Assembly: GCA_038230255.1 (NCBI GenBank)
Contig: JBBRNP010000005.1
Location: 62,001-126,000, forward strand
Reading direction: 5' to 3'
Length of the DNA: 64,000 nucleotides
DNA from: AV40 sp038230255
GTDB lineage: Bacteria; Verrucomicrobiota; Verrucomicrobiia; Chthoniobacterales; UBA10450
Position 1 is the stretch's first letter. Each line of letters opens with the position of its first letter. The position numbers and the translations under genes were made by a program. The notes under the pieces are model-generated. The model ran no database searches. It had not been told where the DNA came from and saw only the letters and a list, made by a program, of their open reading frames with translations. Shown piece after piece: positions 25,958 through 35,119 of the stretch.

Positions 25958-26751
25958 GGCGCGGGTGGGGCCGGTTTTACGCCCGGCCCGACGATATCGT
26001 TTCCCCACTCGACTGCGGCGATTCCCCAGACAAGCGAGTCGCCGGCGGATGTCGATCCTTCGACTTCGCTCAGGACATGCCTTCCAGGAAAACGGCAGAG
26101 CGTGAGATGTTCTCGCGCCTGCTCGTCCAAAGCCGCATCGCCCGATGAAGTTACATTGAAACAATAAACAACCGCGCCTCCGGCATCGACCGCGATCCGA
26201 AACTGCGCATTCTGCGGCGGCTCGTGACTCGAGCCTTTGAAAGTTACCGGAACAAATTTTGGCTCACCAAGTCGATCGAGTTCGGACGAGAAAATCACTC
26301 TGGTTGGAGCTACTCCGACCGGTTTCGGTCGCGCTCGAACCGGTGCCGGAACCGGTCCCGGTGGTTGTGCGCTCGGAACCCGAAGATCAACCGTCAACGG
26401 CGGAGCTTGCTGTAAAACTGGTTCGCGCGCGAAATAAGAAGGTAAGTGGTTAGCCCTGCCCAATAGATTGAGCTTCGCTCCCGGGGGACGCCTGGTCGTG
26501 GAGGCGAGCGCCGGATCTTCCGCATCCACCCAGCGAAGAAGGGTGGCCCCTTCTTCGGAATTGGCGCTGATCAAATTCACCCGCTGCGGCGCGGGGATAA
26601 GTGAAACAGTTGGCGGATAGACGATTTGGAAAAGATAGAAACCCGCAACATGCGCCACGAGCGACGCGATGAGAAAACCAATCAACGCGAGATTGCGACG
26701 GCGCGGCGCGGCCCAGTTAAAGAGCAACGGCGCAGTAGTCGAAGCGTTCAT
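25954..26751 (-). CDS. TonB-like energy transducer
   Basis: 265 residues: cytoplasmic start, one membrane anchor (about 22-44, LALIGFLIASLVAHVAGFYL), a proline-rich spacer (QPPGPVPAPVRARPKPVG), and a C-terminal TonB-like domain (FRIAVDAGGAVVYCFNVTSSGDAALDEQ in two parts). By family it couples the ExbB-ExbD proton motor to outer-membrane receptors. Residues around RHVLSEVEGSTS derive from a dispersed DNA repeat read in frame. It overlaps exbD by four bases upstream and the zinc-ribbon gene downstream. Confidence 0.78.
   Translation of the reverse strand: MNASTTAPLLFNWAAPRRRNLALIGFLIASLVAHVAGFYLFQIVYPPTVSLIPAPQRVNLISANSEEGATLLRWVDAEDPALASTTRRPPGAKLNLLGRANHLPSYFAREPVLQQAPPLTVDLRVPSAQPPGPVPAPVRARPKPVGVAPTRVIFSSELDRLGEPKFVPVTFKGSSHEPPQNAQFRIAVDAGGAVVYCFNVTSSGDAALDEQAREHLTLCRFPGRHVLSEVEGSTSAGDSLVWGIAAVEWGNDIVGPGVKPAPPAP
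26054..26081. repeat. Fragment of the TCATCCTGAGC repeat family inside the tonB-like gene
   Basis: GATCCTTCGACTTCGCTCAGG is the core of the repeat family seen at 22859, 46052 and 49066 (first 20 bases start at 26054). Here a half element is translated as HVLSEVEGS. Confidence 0.7.
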
Positions 26752-27152
26752 TTCGGAGCGGCGCCCGCCAACGACACCGACGAGATTCCGTGTTCGAGCG
26801 CGGCATTGGTCACGGCAACGACCAGCTCGTAGGGCGTCTGGCGGTCAGCCCTAATAATAAGCGAGCGATTCTCGCGTTTAGCTGCATCGAGCAAGGGCCC
26901 GAGCCGCTCGAGCGAGATCTTTTGGTCCCGAAAATAAATCGCCGGGACCGCGCCGCCGGTGATGCTGATGATTTGCTGGTTTTGCTGCGCGCCAAGGAGG
27001 AATGGCGAGGCCGGCGCCGAGACCGCGATCCCCGGTTGCAAAACAAAATTCGAACTCAGGAGTAGAAAAAAGATGAGGAGAAACACCACGTTGATAAGTG
27101 GGAACACGACCAGCCAGCCGAAATTGTATTCCTTGGTCCGGCTCAGCTTCAT
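26748..27152 (-). CDS. exbD: ExbD/TolR-type biopolymer transport protein
   Basis: 134 residues with one N-terminal membrane helix (WLVVFPLINVVFLLIFFLLL) and a periplasmic ExbD/TolR domain (SLIIRADRQTPYELVVAVTNAALEHGI in two parts). The usual membrane aspartate that carries protons in ExbD (P-x-x-D) reads PLINVV here, with asparagine in its place, so the proton path may differ. It lies 19 bases downstream of exbB and overlaps the tonB-like gene. Confidence 0.82.
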   Translation of the reverse strand: MKLSRTKEYNFGWLVVFPLINVVFLLIFFLLLSSNFVLQPGIAVSAPASPFLLGAQQNQQIISITGGAVPAIYFRDQKISLERLGPLLDAAKRENRSLIIRADRQTPYELVVAVTNAALEHGISSVSLAGAAPK

Positions 27153-27171
27153 CCCGAGAGCGATTCTCGAT

Positions 27172-27855
27172 CTAGCGATCGCGATGCGCTTCCTGCGGGC
27201 CGGTCAACGTTTCGGGCGATTGCTGAAAGCTGATGATTCCGGTGAGGGCTTCGCTGTCCTTCAACATGTGAACGATCTCGATGCCGGCGCGTTCCATTTC
27301 GTGAAGCATCGTGTTCACGCGCGATGAAAGATAACTGTAAGCAACGAAGGTGGGCGCGGCGACGACAAGGCCGGCTGCAGTGGTGAGCAAACTCTTGTAA
27401 ATGCCCCCGGAAAGTTCGGTCACGGTGGCGTAACCACCGTGCGAAGCAATCGTTCCAAAGGCATCGATCATTCCGGCAACGGTTCCGAGCAGACCGAGTA
27501 ACGGCGCCAGAAAAGCGAGCGTTGCCAAGACCCCAAGAAAACGTTCCAGCTTCGGAACCTCCAATTGCCCCGCTTCCTGGACGATTTCGCGGAGCTCCGA
27601 TCTCGACATATCGTGCCGCAAAAGCGCGGCATGAATCACGCGCGCAACCGGACCCGGCGTGCCGGCCGATTCGTGCAAAGCTTCGGCAAAGTTGCGCCGC
27701 TGGACCAAATTCGAAAGTCCTTTCAAAAATTCGCCAACGTGAATGGTGGCGCGATGGAGATAGAAAAAGCGCTCTAGGAAGACTGCGATGCCGATAATGC
27801 TGCAGGCAAGGATCGGCCACATGAGCAACCCGCCCTTTTGGATGTAATCAATCAT
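27172..27855 (-). CDS. exbB: ExbB/TolQ/MotA-type proton channel
   Basis: 227 residues, three membrane helices (about 10-30, 110-135, 150-180). LAPLLGLLGTVAGMIDAF is the signature of the second helix and LLTTAAGLVVAAPTFVAYSYL the third, matching ExbB/TolQ. With ExbD it uses the proton gradient to drive TonB. It is the first gene of the minus-strand run exbB-exbD-tonB-zinc ribbon-guaB3. Confidence 0.88.
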   Translation of the reverse strand: MIDYIQKGGLLMWPILACSIIGIAVFLERFFYLHRATIHVGEFLKGLSNLVQRRNFAEALHESAGTPGPVARVIHAALLRHDMSRSELREIVQEAGQLEVPKLERFLGVLATLAFLAPLLGLLGTVAGMIDAFGTIASHGGYATVTELSGGIYKSLLTTAAGLVVAAPTFVAYSYLSSRVNTMLHEMERAGIEIVHMLKDSEALTGIISFQQSPETLTGPQEAHRDR

Positions 27856-27904
27856 GGGGGCAACCTTCTTAGACCCTTTTTAGACACTGAGCAAGCAGGC
27901 GATG

Positions 27905-27992
27905 GGTGGATCGGCCGCTCCGCGGGCGATGTTAAAACCACGCGGCTTCGCCGCTCCTTATGAACATCGAGCAAGGGACTGCTCGATCCACC
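27905..27992. repeat. GGTGGATCG inverted repeat
   Basis: GGTGGATCGG at 27905 and CGATCCACC ending 27992 are the outer arms; GGGCGATGTT and AACATCGAGC give inner arms. It lies between the exbB start and the stop of the hypothetical secreted protein, whose stop codon follows directly. Confidence 0.7.
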
Positions 27993-27993
27993 T

Positions 27994-28500
27994 TCAGTGC
28001 CCGAGGGCGTTACGAGGTTTGGCGGTAGTTGAGGGTGTAGGGGCAGCGGCGCCCGAGATTAATTTGCCAGCCGCATCGAAGACTGAATAGCCGGCCGGCT
28101 TCCCCTTGGGATCGTACTTATAGACAATCTTGTTCACTACGGAGTCATCTTTGGCGAGATGTGTCTCCTGCTCCAGCCGGCCGGCCGCATCGTACTTATA
28201 TAGGGTCTTGAAGAGGAATTTTTCGTCCGGTCCATAAACAACGCCGCTGGCGAACCGGCCTGCCTCACCGATTTGATAGACGATCTTTCCGCGCGCTTTG
28301 CCGTCCGAATCAGTCGTGGTCGCGATTGCTCCGTGTTTGGCATTGTCGAATTGATAAACGGTGCGCGAGCCATCGGCGTTAAGACTGACGGTCACACGAA
28401 CGGCGTCGTTTGAACCGGGTGTAGAAGTTTGGGCGATAGTCGGCCGAGACCAATGCAGACCGATCGCGAGAACAAAGAGTGAGAGCAACCAGCGCGACAT
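27994..28500 (-). CDS. Secreted protein with YD-like repeats
   Basis: 168 residues from the ATG at 28500, with a signal peptide (WLLSLFVLAIGLHWSRPTIAQ). The mature part has YKYDAAGRLEQE, YKYDPKGKPAGYSVFDAAGKL and similar segments, resembling the YD/RHS-type beta repeats found in surface proteins. No enzymatic motif is visible. It is divergent from mraZ. Confidence 0.6.
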   Translation of the reverse strand: MSRWLLSLFVLAIGLHWSRPTIAQTSTPGSNDAVRVTVSLNADGSRTVYQFDNAKHGAIATTTDSDGKARGKIVYQIGEAGRFASGVVYGPDEKFLFKTLYKYDAAGRLEQETHLAKDDSVVNKIVYKYDPKGKPAGYSVFDAAGKLISGAAAPTPSTTAKPRNALGH

Positions 28501-28580
28501 CGTTTGGGGTGCGCAGTTTAAGTGGGCGGGCGGCGGGGGCAAAGAAGGCAATTAATTTATATTGACGGCTGGCATGGAAG

Positions 28581-28606
28581 GTGGTTAAAAGTGGGGAAAA
28601 GTGGGT
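28581..28606 (+). promoter_or_regulatory. Three MraZ boxes upstream of mraZ
   Basis: GTGGTT, GTGGGG and GTGGGT start at 28581, 28591 and 28601, an exact 10-base period with AAAA spacers. MraZ is known to bind such GTG-type direct repeats and repress its own dcw operon. The repeats end 28 bases before the mraZ start. Confidence 0.85.
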
Positions 28607-28633
28607 TAGAATGGCAAACATCTCCACCCGCCA

Positions 28634-29083
28634 ATGCATACGCCTGACCAACGCTTCTACGCCGGCGAGTTTCGTCACTCCATCGACGAGAAGAACCGGA
28701 TCACTATTCCCGCGCGCTGGCGACGCGGTGACACCGAAGAATTCATCATTCTTCCGGAAGCGACTCACCAGTTTCTTCTGGTCATGTCGCCTGAAGAATT
28801 TTCTCGTATGAGCGCGGCGGCCGAGTCCGACCCGAACGTTTCTGCGCGCGACCGCCGCATTTTTTTTCGACAACTGCATTCTCGAGCCGAGCACGGCGCC
28901 GCCGACAAACAAGGCCGCCTCGTTTTGCCGGAAGATCTTTGCAAGAACGTCGGATTAAAAGGCGAAGTCGTCCTGGTCGGCAATCGCGGCCGCTTTGAAA
29001 TCTGGAATCTGCAGCGTCGAAAGAAGGCTCACGAAGACGAGACGCCCACTTATCAACACGTCGCCGACGTCATTGGTTTGTAA
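28634..29083 (+). CDS. mraZ: MraZ transcriptional regulator
   Basis: 149 residues with two SpoVT/AbrB-like halves: FYAGEFRHSIDEKNRITIPARWR and HGAADKQGRLVLPEDLCKNVGLKGEVVLVG in parts. Both carry the DxKGR-like turns of MraZ (DEKNR, DKQGR). It forms a ring that binds the GTG boxes just upstream, so it controls the whole dcw cluster. Length is typical. Confidence 0.95.
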   Translation: MHTPDQRFYAGEFRHSIDEKNRITIPARWRRGDTEEFIILPEATHQFLLVMSPEEFSRMSAAAESDPNVSARDRRIFFRQLHSRAEHGAADKQGRLVLPEDLCKNVGLKGEVVLVGNRGRFEIWNLQRRKKAHEDETPTYQHVADVIGL

Positions 29084-29094
29084 TCAGCCCAAAT

Positions 29095-30096
29095 ATGAAC
29101 GCATTATTATTTGAGCGGCCGGTTTGGTTTGCGACCGGTCCGCTCGTTTTGGAAGAGGAGCCGCAGGAAATGGAAGATTTTACCTACCATCGCCCGGTGC
29201 TGGCCGCCGAAGCGGTGGAATTACTCACGCCGCATCCCGGCTCGCTGGTTGTCGATGGAACAGTCGGCGGGGGCGGTCATACCGAAGCTATTTTGAAAAT
29301 CGGCGCGGACGTTCTCGCGCTGGATCAGGACCCGGACGCAATTGAGCAGGCGCGGGAAGAACTGGGCCATTTCGGCGGTCGCGTGACACTGCGGCAGGTC
29401 AATTTCCGCGACGCGGACAAAATTCTCGACGAGCTCGGTGTTCAGAAAATCGGCGGGGCCCTTCTCGATCTCGGCGTTTCCTCGCGCCAACTCGAGAATG
29501 CCGCTCGCGGGTTCAGCATGATGCGGAACGGTCCGCTCGATATGCGAATGGACCCAAGATCGACATTAACGGCCGCGGATATTGTAAACGGCTATAGTGA
29601 CGAAGATCTGACCCGCCTGTTCCGCGATCTCGGTGAAGAACCGGCCGCGCGCCGGATCGCCAGTCTGATTGTGAAGATGCGCAAAGATGCGCCGTTTACC
29701 GAAACGCTCCAGCTCGCGCGCGCGATCGAAAAAGTTGTCGGCCGTCATGGACGCAGACATCCTGCGACCCAGGCATTCCAAGCGTTGCGAATGGAAGTGA
29801 ACGACGAGTTGGGCGCGCTTGAACAAGGCATGCGCGTTTTGACCGCGCGACTCGAAACCGGAGCGCGTATCGCCGTGATCACGTTTCATTCTCTCGAAGA
29901 TCGAATCGTAAAAAACTTTATGCGCGATCACAGCCGCGAGTGGCTGGACCGGCCGGAGTGGCCGGAGCCGAAGCGCAATCCGGAATACGATTTGCGCGCG
30001 ATTACCTCGAAACCGATCGAGCCGAGTGAAAATGAGCGCCGAACGAATCCGCGCTCCCGGAGCGCGAAATTGCGGGTGGCGGAGAAGATTGGATGA
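29095..30096 (+). CDS. rsmH: 16S rRNA (cytosine-1402-N4)-methyltransferase
   Basis: 333 residues. YHRPVLAAEAVELL, VDGTVGGGGHTEAIL (SAM site), LDQDPDAI, LDLGVSSRQLE and ITFHSLEDRIVKNF are the RsmH/MraW signatures. The ATG at 29095 is the longest start; the ATG at 29170 (MEDFTYHRPVL) has a better ribosome site (CAGGAA) and matches the usual family start, so the true protein may be 25 residues shorter. It overlaps ftsL by four bases. Confidence 0.95.
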   Translation: MNALLFERPVWFATGPLVLEEEPQEMEDFTYHRPVLAAEAVELLTPHPGSLVVDGTVGGGGHTEAILKIGADVLALDQDPDAIEQAREELGHFGGRVTLRQVNFRDADKILDELGVQKIGGALLDLGVSSRQLENAARGFSMMRNGPLDMRMDPRSTLTAADIVNGYSDEDLTRLFRDLGEEPAARRIASLIVKMRKDAPFTETLQLARAIEKVVGRHGRRHPATQAFQALRMEVNDELGALEQGMRVLTARLETGARIAVITFHSLEDRIVKNFMRDHSREWLDRPEWPEPKRNPEYDLRAITSKPIEPSENERRTNPRSRSAKLRVAEKIG

Positions 30097-30458
30097 ACCG
30101 CTCGCACCGAAAAAATTGGAACACAGTCAACGCCGCTTCACTCGCGCGCTGGCTCGTGCTGACGGCGTTCCTGGCCTTGATGGGGTTAAGTTATGTTTAT
30201 CTGACCCTTCAGCTTTACCATCTCGGCGACCGCAAAAAGGCGCTCGAAACCGAAGTGTCCAATTTGCGGATGCAAAATGAAGTGGCCAGCGCGCAGATTG
30301 CCGCGCTCACTTCGCGCTCGGCGTTGCAACGCCGCTTGAAGGAAGGTTACCTAAAAATGATTCCGATCGCGGAACACAACATTGTTCGACTGACTTTGCC
30401 GGCGCGAATCCAGGAAGACGCCGTCCAACCAGTTTCCAATCAGCGAGGCGCGAGATGA
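30093..30458 (+). CDS. ftsL: FtsL-like division protein
   Basis: 121 residues with one membrane helix (WLVLTAFLALMGLSYVYLTLQ) and a periplasmic leucine-zipper-like coiled coil (KKALETEVSNLRMQNEVASAQIAAL in parts). Sequence is poorly conserved in this family; identification rests on topology, size and position between rsmH and ftsI. It would join FtsQ and FtsB in activating FtsW-FtsI. ATGA overlaps at both ends. Confidence 0.78.
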   Translation: MNRSHRKNWNTVNAASLARWLVLTAFLALMGLSYVYLTLQLYHLGDRKKALETEVSNLRMQNEVASAQIAALTSRSALQRRLKEGYLKMIPIAEHNIVRLTLPARIQEDAVQPVSNQRGAR

Positions 30459-32215
30459 AATGGAACAGCCGAACCAGATGCGCAATCGTTTGCCTCGGCT
30501 TCGTTCTCCTTTTCAGCGCGTTTTCGTTTCGCTTGATCTACCTGCAAATGATCAAGCACGACCAATACGCCGGGCTGGCCGCTGAGAAGCACGTTTACAA
30601 GCAGCCTATCTTCGCCGAGCGCGGCACCATTCTCGACGCCAACAACGAAGTCCTCGCGCACAACGTCCCGGTCGAGACGGTGATCGCGGACGCGAGTCAT
30701 CTCACCGAGGTCGCGGCGACTGTCGATCTTGTCAGCGGCGAGCTGAAACTTCCGCGGGGAGAAGTTTCAGAAAAACTCCATAGCGATCGTCGATACATCG
30801 TCCTGAAACGCGAGGTACCGAAGACCATCACCGATTCGCTCAAGCAAAAACTGCGCGCCCAAAATTTACGCGGCATTTATTTCGAACAGGACGCGACCCG
30901 CATTTACCCCAACGGCGTAATGCTGTGTCATGTCATCGGGTTCACTGATTTTGAGCACCACGGCATTCAAGGCGTGGAAGGCGCGCTCGACGATTACCTG
31001 CGCGGTCAGGACGGCTATCGCTACATCGAGCATAACCGCGCCGGCCAGGAGTTGGTGCTTTACCGCGGCCAGGAGCGCGCGCAGCGCAATGGCTATCAAG
31101 TGCATCTGACCATCGACCTTAATCTGCAGAATATTGTCGAAAACGAATTGGACGCCGCGATGCGCGAGTTTTCGCCCAAGAAAGCGACCATCATCCTGAT
31201 GCGTCCGCAAACCGGCGAAATTCTGGCCATGGCCAACCGGCCGGCATTCGATCTCAATCACCGCTCCGACGCGAAACCCGAGCAAATGAAAAACCGCGCG
31301 ATCTGCGACATGATGGAACCGGGGTCGACCTTCAAGATTGTCACCGCCGCCGCCGCGCTCAATGAGCACAAGTTCCGCCTCGACTCCTATATCTTTTGCG
31401 AAAACGGAGTCTGGAACTTCGGCGGCACCGCGCTGCACGATCACGCCGCGTTCACCGACCTGAGCGTCAAAGACATTCTGGTGAAGTCGAGCAACATCGG
31501 CGCGGCCAAACTTGCCGTTAGCCTCGGCGACCAAAAGTTTTACGAATACATCCGGCGTTTCGGTTTTGGTGAACGTACCGGGGTCGAGCTTCCGGGCGAG
31601 ATTCCCGGGTTAATTCGCTCGCCGCAATCGTGGAGCAAAATTTCGATCACCCACATCCCGATGGGCCACGAAATCGGCGTGACTCCCCTGCAAATGACCA
31701 CCGCCATGTGCGCGATCGCCAACGGCGGAAAATTAATGACGCCGCGAATCGTGAAATCGATCACGACCAGCGATGGAAAAACTATTAGCACGCTGTCGCC
31801 GATTGTTTTGCGCCAGGTCATCTCACCGCAGACGGCCAGTCAAATCGGAAGCGCACTGCGCGGCGTGGTCAGCGATCGCGGCACGGCTGCCGCTGCCGCT
31901 GTTCCCGGATTCATCATCGCCGGAAAAACTGGCACTGCCCAAAAGGTGGGTCCCAACGGCGGTTACGAGAAAGGAAAAGAAGTTGTGTCGTTCTGCGGTT
32001 ATCTCCCCGCGGAGCACCCGGAATTTGTCGGATTGGTTGTGTTAGACGATGCCCAAACAAAGCCCGAACAGAACTACGGCGGTCAGGTTGCTGGACCGAT
32101 CTTTTCGCGGATCGCCGAAAAGGCCGCCCGTTATCTAGATCTTGAGCCGCATGAGGAGATTCGCAAGGCCATCCCGGTGGAGCGAGTTGCCTTAACCAAC
32201 GCTTCGCGCCATTGA
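30455..32215 (+). CDS. ftsI: Septal penicillin-binding protein (transpeptidase)
   Basis: 586 residues: membrane anchor (about 8-28), a PBP dimerisation domain (ERGTILDANNEVLA), and a transpeptidase domain with the serine motif EPGSTFK (about 290), SSN (about 345) and KTGTAQKV (about 490). IPMGHEIGVTPLQM is a further class B hallmark. It cross-links septal murein with FtsW. Followed by a 28-base gap to murE. Confidence 0.95.
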   Translation: MKWNSRTRCAIVCLGFVLLFSAFSFRLIYLQMIKHDQYAGLAAEKHVYKQPIFAERGTILDANNEVLAHNVPVETVIADASHLTEVAATVDLVSGELKLPRGEVSEKLHSDRRYIVLKREVPKTITDSLKQKLRAQNLRGIYFEQDATRIYPNGVMLCHVIGFTDFEHHGIQGVEGALDDYLRGQDGYRYIEHNRAGQELVLYRGQERAQRNGYQVHLTIDLNLQNIVENELDAAMREFSPKKATIILMRPQTGEILAMANRPAFDLNHRSDAKPEQMKNRAICDMMEPGSTFKIVTAAAALNEHKFRLDSYIFCENGVWNFGGTALHDHAAFTDLSVKDILVKSSNIGAAKLAVSLGDQKFYEYIRRFGFGERTGVELPGEIPGLIRSPQSWSKISITHIPMGHEIGVTPLQMTTAMCAIANGGKLMTPRIVKSITTSDGKTISTLSPIVLRQVISPQTASQIGSALRGVVSDRGTAAAAAVPGFIIAGKTGTAQKVGPNGGYEKGKEVVSFCGYLPAEHPEFVGLVVLDDAQTKPEQNYGGQVAGPIFSRIAEKAARYLDLEPHEEIRKAIPVERVALTNASRH

Positions 32216-32243
32216 CTTCCTGGCACCAGAATGGCGGATCCTC

Positions 32244-33728
32244 ATGCAGCTCAAAACTCTTCTCGCCGCGACTCCCGTTCGCGAAATCATCGGCGGCCCA
32301 ACTGATCGCGCGGTGGAAAGCATCGCGTATGACTCGCGCCGTGTGCAGAGGGATGGGTTATTCGTGGCATTGCGGGGCGAAAAAAGCGATGGCCACGAGT
32401 TCATCGGCCAGGCCATTGAAAAAGGCGCCGCGGTGATCGTGGCCGAGCGCGCCGAAAAACATTCCCGCGCCACCTGCGTCGTGGTCGAAAATACGCGCAG
32501 CGCGATGGCCGATTTGGCGGCGAGATTTTACAACTATCCCGCGCGAAAATTGAAACTTGCCGCGGTCACCGGCACCAACGGGAAGACGACGACGACTTTC
32601 CTGATCAAGCACATTTGCGAGAAAGCAGGAATGCGATGCGCCTTGCTCGGCACCGTTCGTTACGAAATCGGCGAGCGCGTCCTCCCCGCCGCGCGCACCA
32701 CTCCCGAATCGCTCGATCTTCAGGAACTGCTTTCGCAAATCGCGAACGCCGGTTGCCGCGGTGCGGCCCTGGAGGTTTCTTCACACGCCTTAGCGCAAGA
32801 ACGGACGCGCGGAATCGAGTGGGACGTGGCCGTCTTCACGAATCTGACGCAAGACCATCTCGATTATCACGGAACGATGGAAAATTATTTCCAAGCGAAG
32901 GCGAAATTGTTCGAGCAGCTCGCGCAACAGCAGAAAAAAAAGAAACCGGTCGCGGTCATCAACATCGACGATCGTTACGGCCGGAATTTGGTTGCCAAGA
33001 TCGGCAAGAAAGTTTCGATCGTGACTTTCGGAATGGGAGCGCGGGCCGACTTTCGCGCTTCCAATTATCGAATGGAATTTGCCGGCACGTCCTACCAGCT
33101 CGACGCACGCGGCAAAAGTTATCTCGTCCGTGTGCCGCTGATCGGCCGTTTCAACGTCGCGAATTCGCTGGCCGCGCTCGCCGCCGCCAACGCTCTCGGC
33201 ATCGGTCTGCGCGAAGCTGTGCTTAGTCTCGCCAAATCCCCGCAAGTGCCCGGACGACTCGAGAACGTCCCTGCAAAACGGCAGTTCCGGGTCTTTGTCG
33301 ATTACGCGCACACACCGGACGCATTGCTCAACGTTTTAAAAACACTGCGTGAACTTTCACCGCGGCGGTTGATCGTCGTCTTCGGTTGCGGCGGAGATCG
33401 CGACCGCGAGAAGCGGCCGCTGATGGGTCAGGTGGTCGATCAAAACGCCGATTACGCCATCATCACCTCTGATAATCCGCGCAAAGAAGATCCCGACCAG
33501 ATCATCGCCGAGGTCGAAAAAGGTTTTCGCGGCGACCATTTCGAAAAAATCACGGATCGCGCGCAGGCGATTTCGCGCGCCATCGAAATTGCGCAACCGC
33601 GTGACATCGTATTGATCGCGGGCAAAGGTCACGAAAATTACCAGGAGTTCGCCGATCACACTGTGCCATTTGAAGACATCCAGGTGGCGCGACGCGCGGT
33701 CGAAGATCATCCGGTAGAATTTAAATGA
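32244..33728 (+). CDS. murE: UDP-MurNAc-Ala-Glu-diaminopimelate ligase
   Basis: 494 residues. AVTGTNGKTTTTFLI is the ATP loop (about 108), TNLTQDHLDYHGTMENY and the central-domain motifs follow, and SDNPRKEDP carries the DNPR signature for meso-diaminopimelate rather than lysine. This indicates Gram-negative type murein. It overlaps murF by four bases (ATGA). Confidence 0.96.
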   Translation: MQLKTLLAATPVREIIGGPTDRAVESIAYDSRRVQRDGLFVALRGEKSDGHEFIGQAIEKGAAVIVAERAEKHSRATCVVVENTRSAMADLAARFYNYPARKLKLAAVTGTNGKTTTTFLIKHICEKAGMRCALLGTVRYEIGERVLPAARTTPESLDLQELLSQIANAGCRGAALEVSSHALAQERTRGIEWDVAVFTNLTQDHLDYHGTMENYFQAKAKLFEQLAQQQKKKKPVAVINIDDRYGRNLVAKIGKKVSIVTFGMGARADFRASNYRMEFAGTSYQLDARGKSYLVRVPLIGRFNVANSLAALAAANALGIGLREAVLSLAKSPQVPGRLENVPAKRQFRVFVDYAHTPDALLNVLKTLRELSPRRLIVVFGCGGDRDREKRPLMGQVVDQNADYAIITSDNPRKEDPDQIIAEVEKGFRGDHFEKITDRAQAISRAIEIAQPRDIVLIAGKGHENYQEFADHTVPFEDIQVARRAVEDHPVEFK

Positions 33729-35119
33729 ATCCGTTGTCGATCTTACAAATCGCTGAGCTTGCCGGCGCCAAACTCGAACAAGGCGACGGGAAAATCTCGG
33801 TTGAAAGAATCAGCACCGATTCACGAACTATTAAGAAGGGTGAACTCTTCGTCGCCCTGCAAGGTGAAAATTTCGACGGCCACAAATTTGTCGAAGCAAC
33901 TGCCAAAGCCGGTGGCGCCGGAGCGATTGTCGATCGTAAGTGGAACGGAAAGGTTCCTTCCAAGTTCGCGATCATTCGCGCCGAGGACACGTTGCTCGCG
34001 TATCAAAATCTGGCCGCGAATTATCGGAAATCGCTTCCCATCAAAGTTCTCGCCATCACCGGGAGTAATGGAAAGACGAGCACGAAAGATTTTGCCGCCT
34101 CGGTCCTCGGTCGAAAATTTCGCGTCACTAAAACTCAGGGCAACTTCAATAACCATGTCGGATTGCCGCGCACGATTCTGGAGGCGACATCGAAGGATGA
34201 GGTCGCAGTCTGGGAGATCGGAATGAATCACCCCGGCGAAGTCGCTCCCTTGGCAAAAATCGCAGCACCAAACGCCGCCATTATCACCAACGTCGGCGTG
34301 GCTCATATCGAGTTCATGGGAACGCGCGAGGCGATTGCGAAAGAAAAAGGCGCGCTGGCCGAAGCAGTCACCGCCGAAGGCTCAGTCATCCTGAACGCGG
34401 ACGATCCTTTCAGCAAAGGGATTGCCGAACGAACACGAGCTCACGTGATTTTTGCCGGAACGAACGACGGAACGGTTCGCGCGATCGACATTCAACAAAG
34501 CGCCGACGGATCGGAGTTCACCATTATTGAGGGCGCGCACCGCTGCCGCGCCCAGTTACCTGTTCCCGGGCTGCACATGGTGCAAAATGCGCTCCTCGCG
34601 GTCGGAGCTGGACGCGCCTTCGGTCTGTCTCTCGAAGAAGCCGCCGCTGGTCTCGCCAGCGCTCCCCTCACCAAAGCGCGTTTGCAGATTAAAGAGATCA
34701 ACGGCGTGCAATTTCTCGATGACAGCTACAACGCTAATCCTGATTCCATGAAAGCGGCGCTCCAGACGCTGGTTGAATTGGACGCCGATGGGAAAAAAAT
34801 CGCGGTGCTCGGCGAAATGCGAGAACTCGGGACAGAAACAGAGCGGGGTCACGAAGAAGTCGGCGAAGCCGCGGCTGCGTTCGGCATCGACCATTTGATC
34901 GGCATCGGCGAAATGGGCGCAGTCATTTCACGCGCGGCAGAAAAAGCGGGACTCGAAAAAAGCAGCGTCGTTGGATCGACAGCGGAAGCGGCCGAGCTGT
35001 TGTTAACGATCGCGGCGCCGGGCGATCTCATCTTGATTAAAGGGAGCCGCCTCGCCCGAACCGAAGATGTGATCGAAGCCTTCGCGAAACAAAGTTCGCC
35101 AGAAAGCGCACGCGTATGA
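33725..35119 (+). CDS. murF: UDP-MurNAc-tripeptide D-Ala-D-Ala ligase
   Basis: 464 residues with ITGSNGKTSTKDF (ATP loop), EIGMNHPGEVAPLAKIAAP and DDSYNANPDSM, all typical of MurF. It adds the terminal D-Ala-D-Ala to the stem peptide using the product of Ddl, encoded downstream. A copy of TGTCGATCTT lies in codons 4-7. It overlaps mraY by four bases. Confidence 0.96.
   Translation: MNPLSILQIAELAGAKLEQGDGKISVERISTDSRTIKKGELFVALQGENFDGHKFVEATAKAGGAGAIVDRKWNGKVPSKFAIIRAEDTLLAYQNLAANYRKSLPIKVLAITGSNGKTSTKDFAASVLGRKFRVTKTQGNFNNHVGLPRTILEATSKDEVAVWEIGMNHPGEVAPLAKIAAPNAAIITNVGVAHIEFMGTREAIAKEKGALAEAVTAEGSVILNADDPFSKGIAERTRAHVIFAGTNDGTVRAIDIQQSADGSEFTIIEGAHRCRAQLPVPGLHMVQNALLAVGAGRAFGLSLEEAAAGLASAPLTKARLQIKEINGVQFLDDSYNANPDSMKAALQTLVELDADGKKIAVLGEMRELGTETERGHEEVGEAAAAFGIDHLIGIGEMGAVISRAAEKAGLEKSSVVGSTAEAAELLLTIAAPGDLILIKGSRLARTEDVIEAFAKQSSPESARV

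Noticed and set aside
25958..26164. Upstream extension of the zinc ribbon gene
   Set aside because: It overlaps the tonB-like gene in another frame and includes a peptide from a DNA repeat. The GTG overlapping the TonB stop is a better start.
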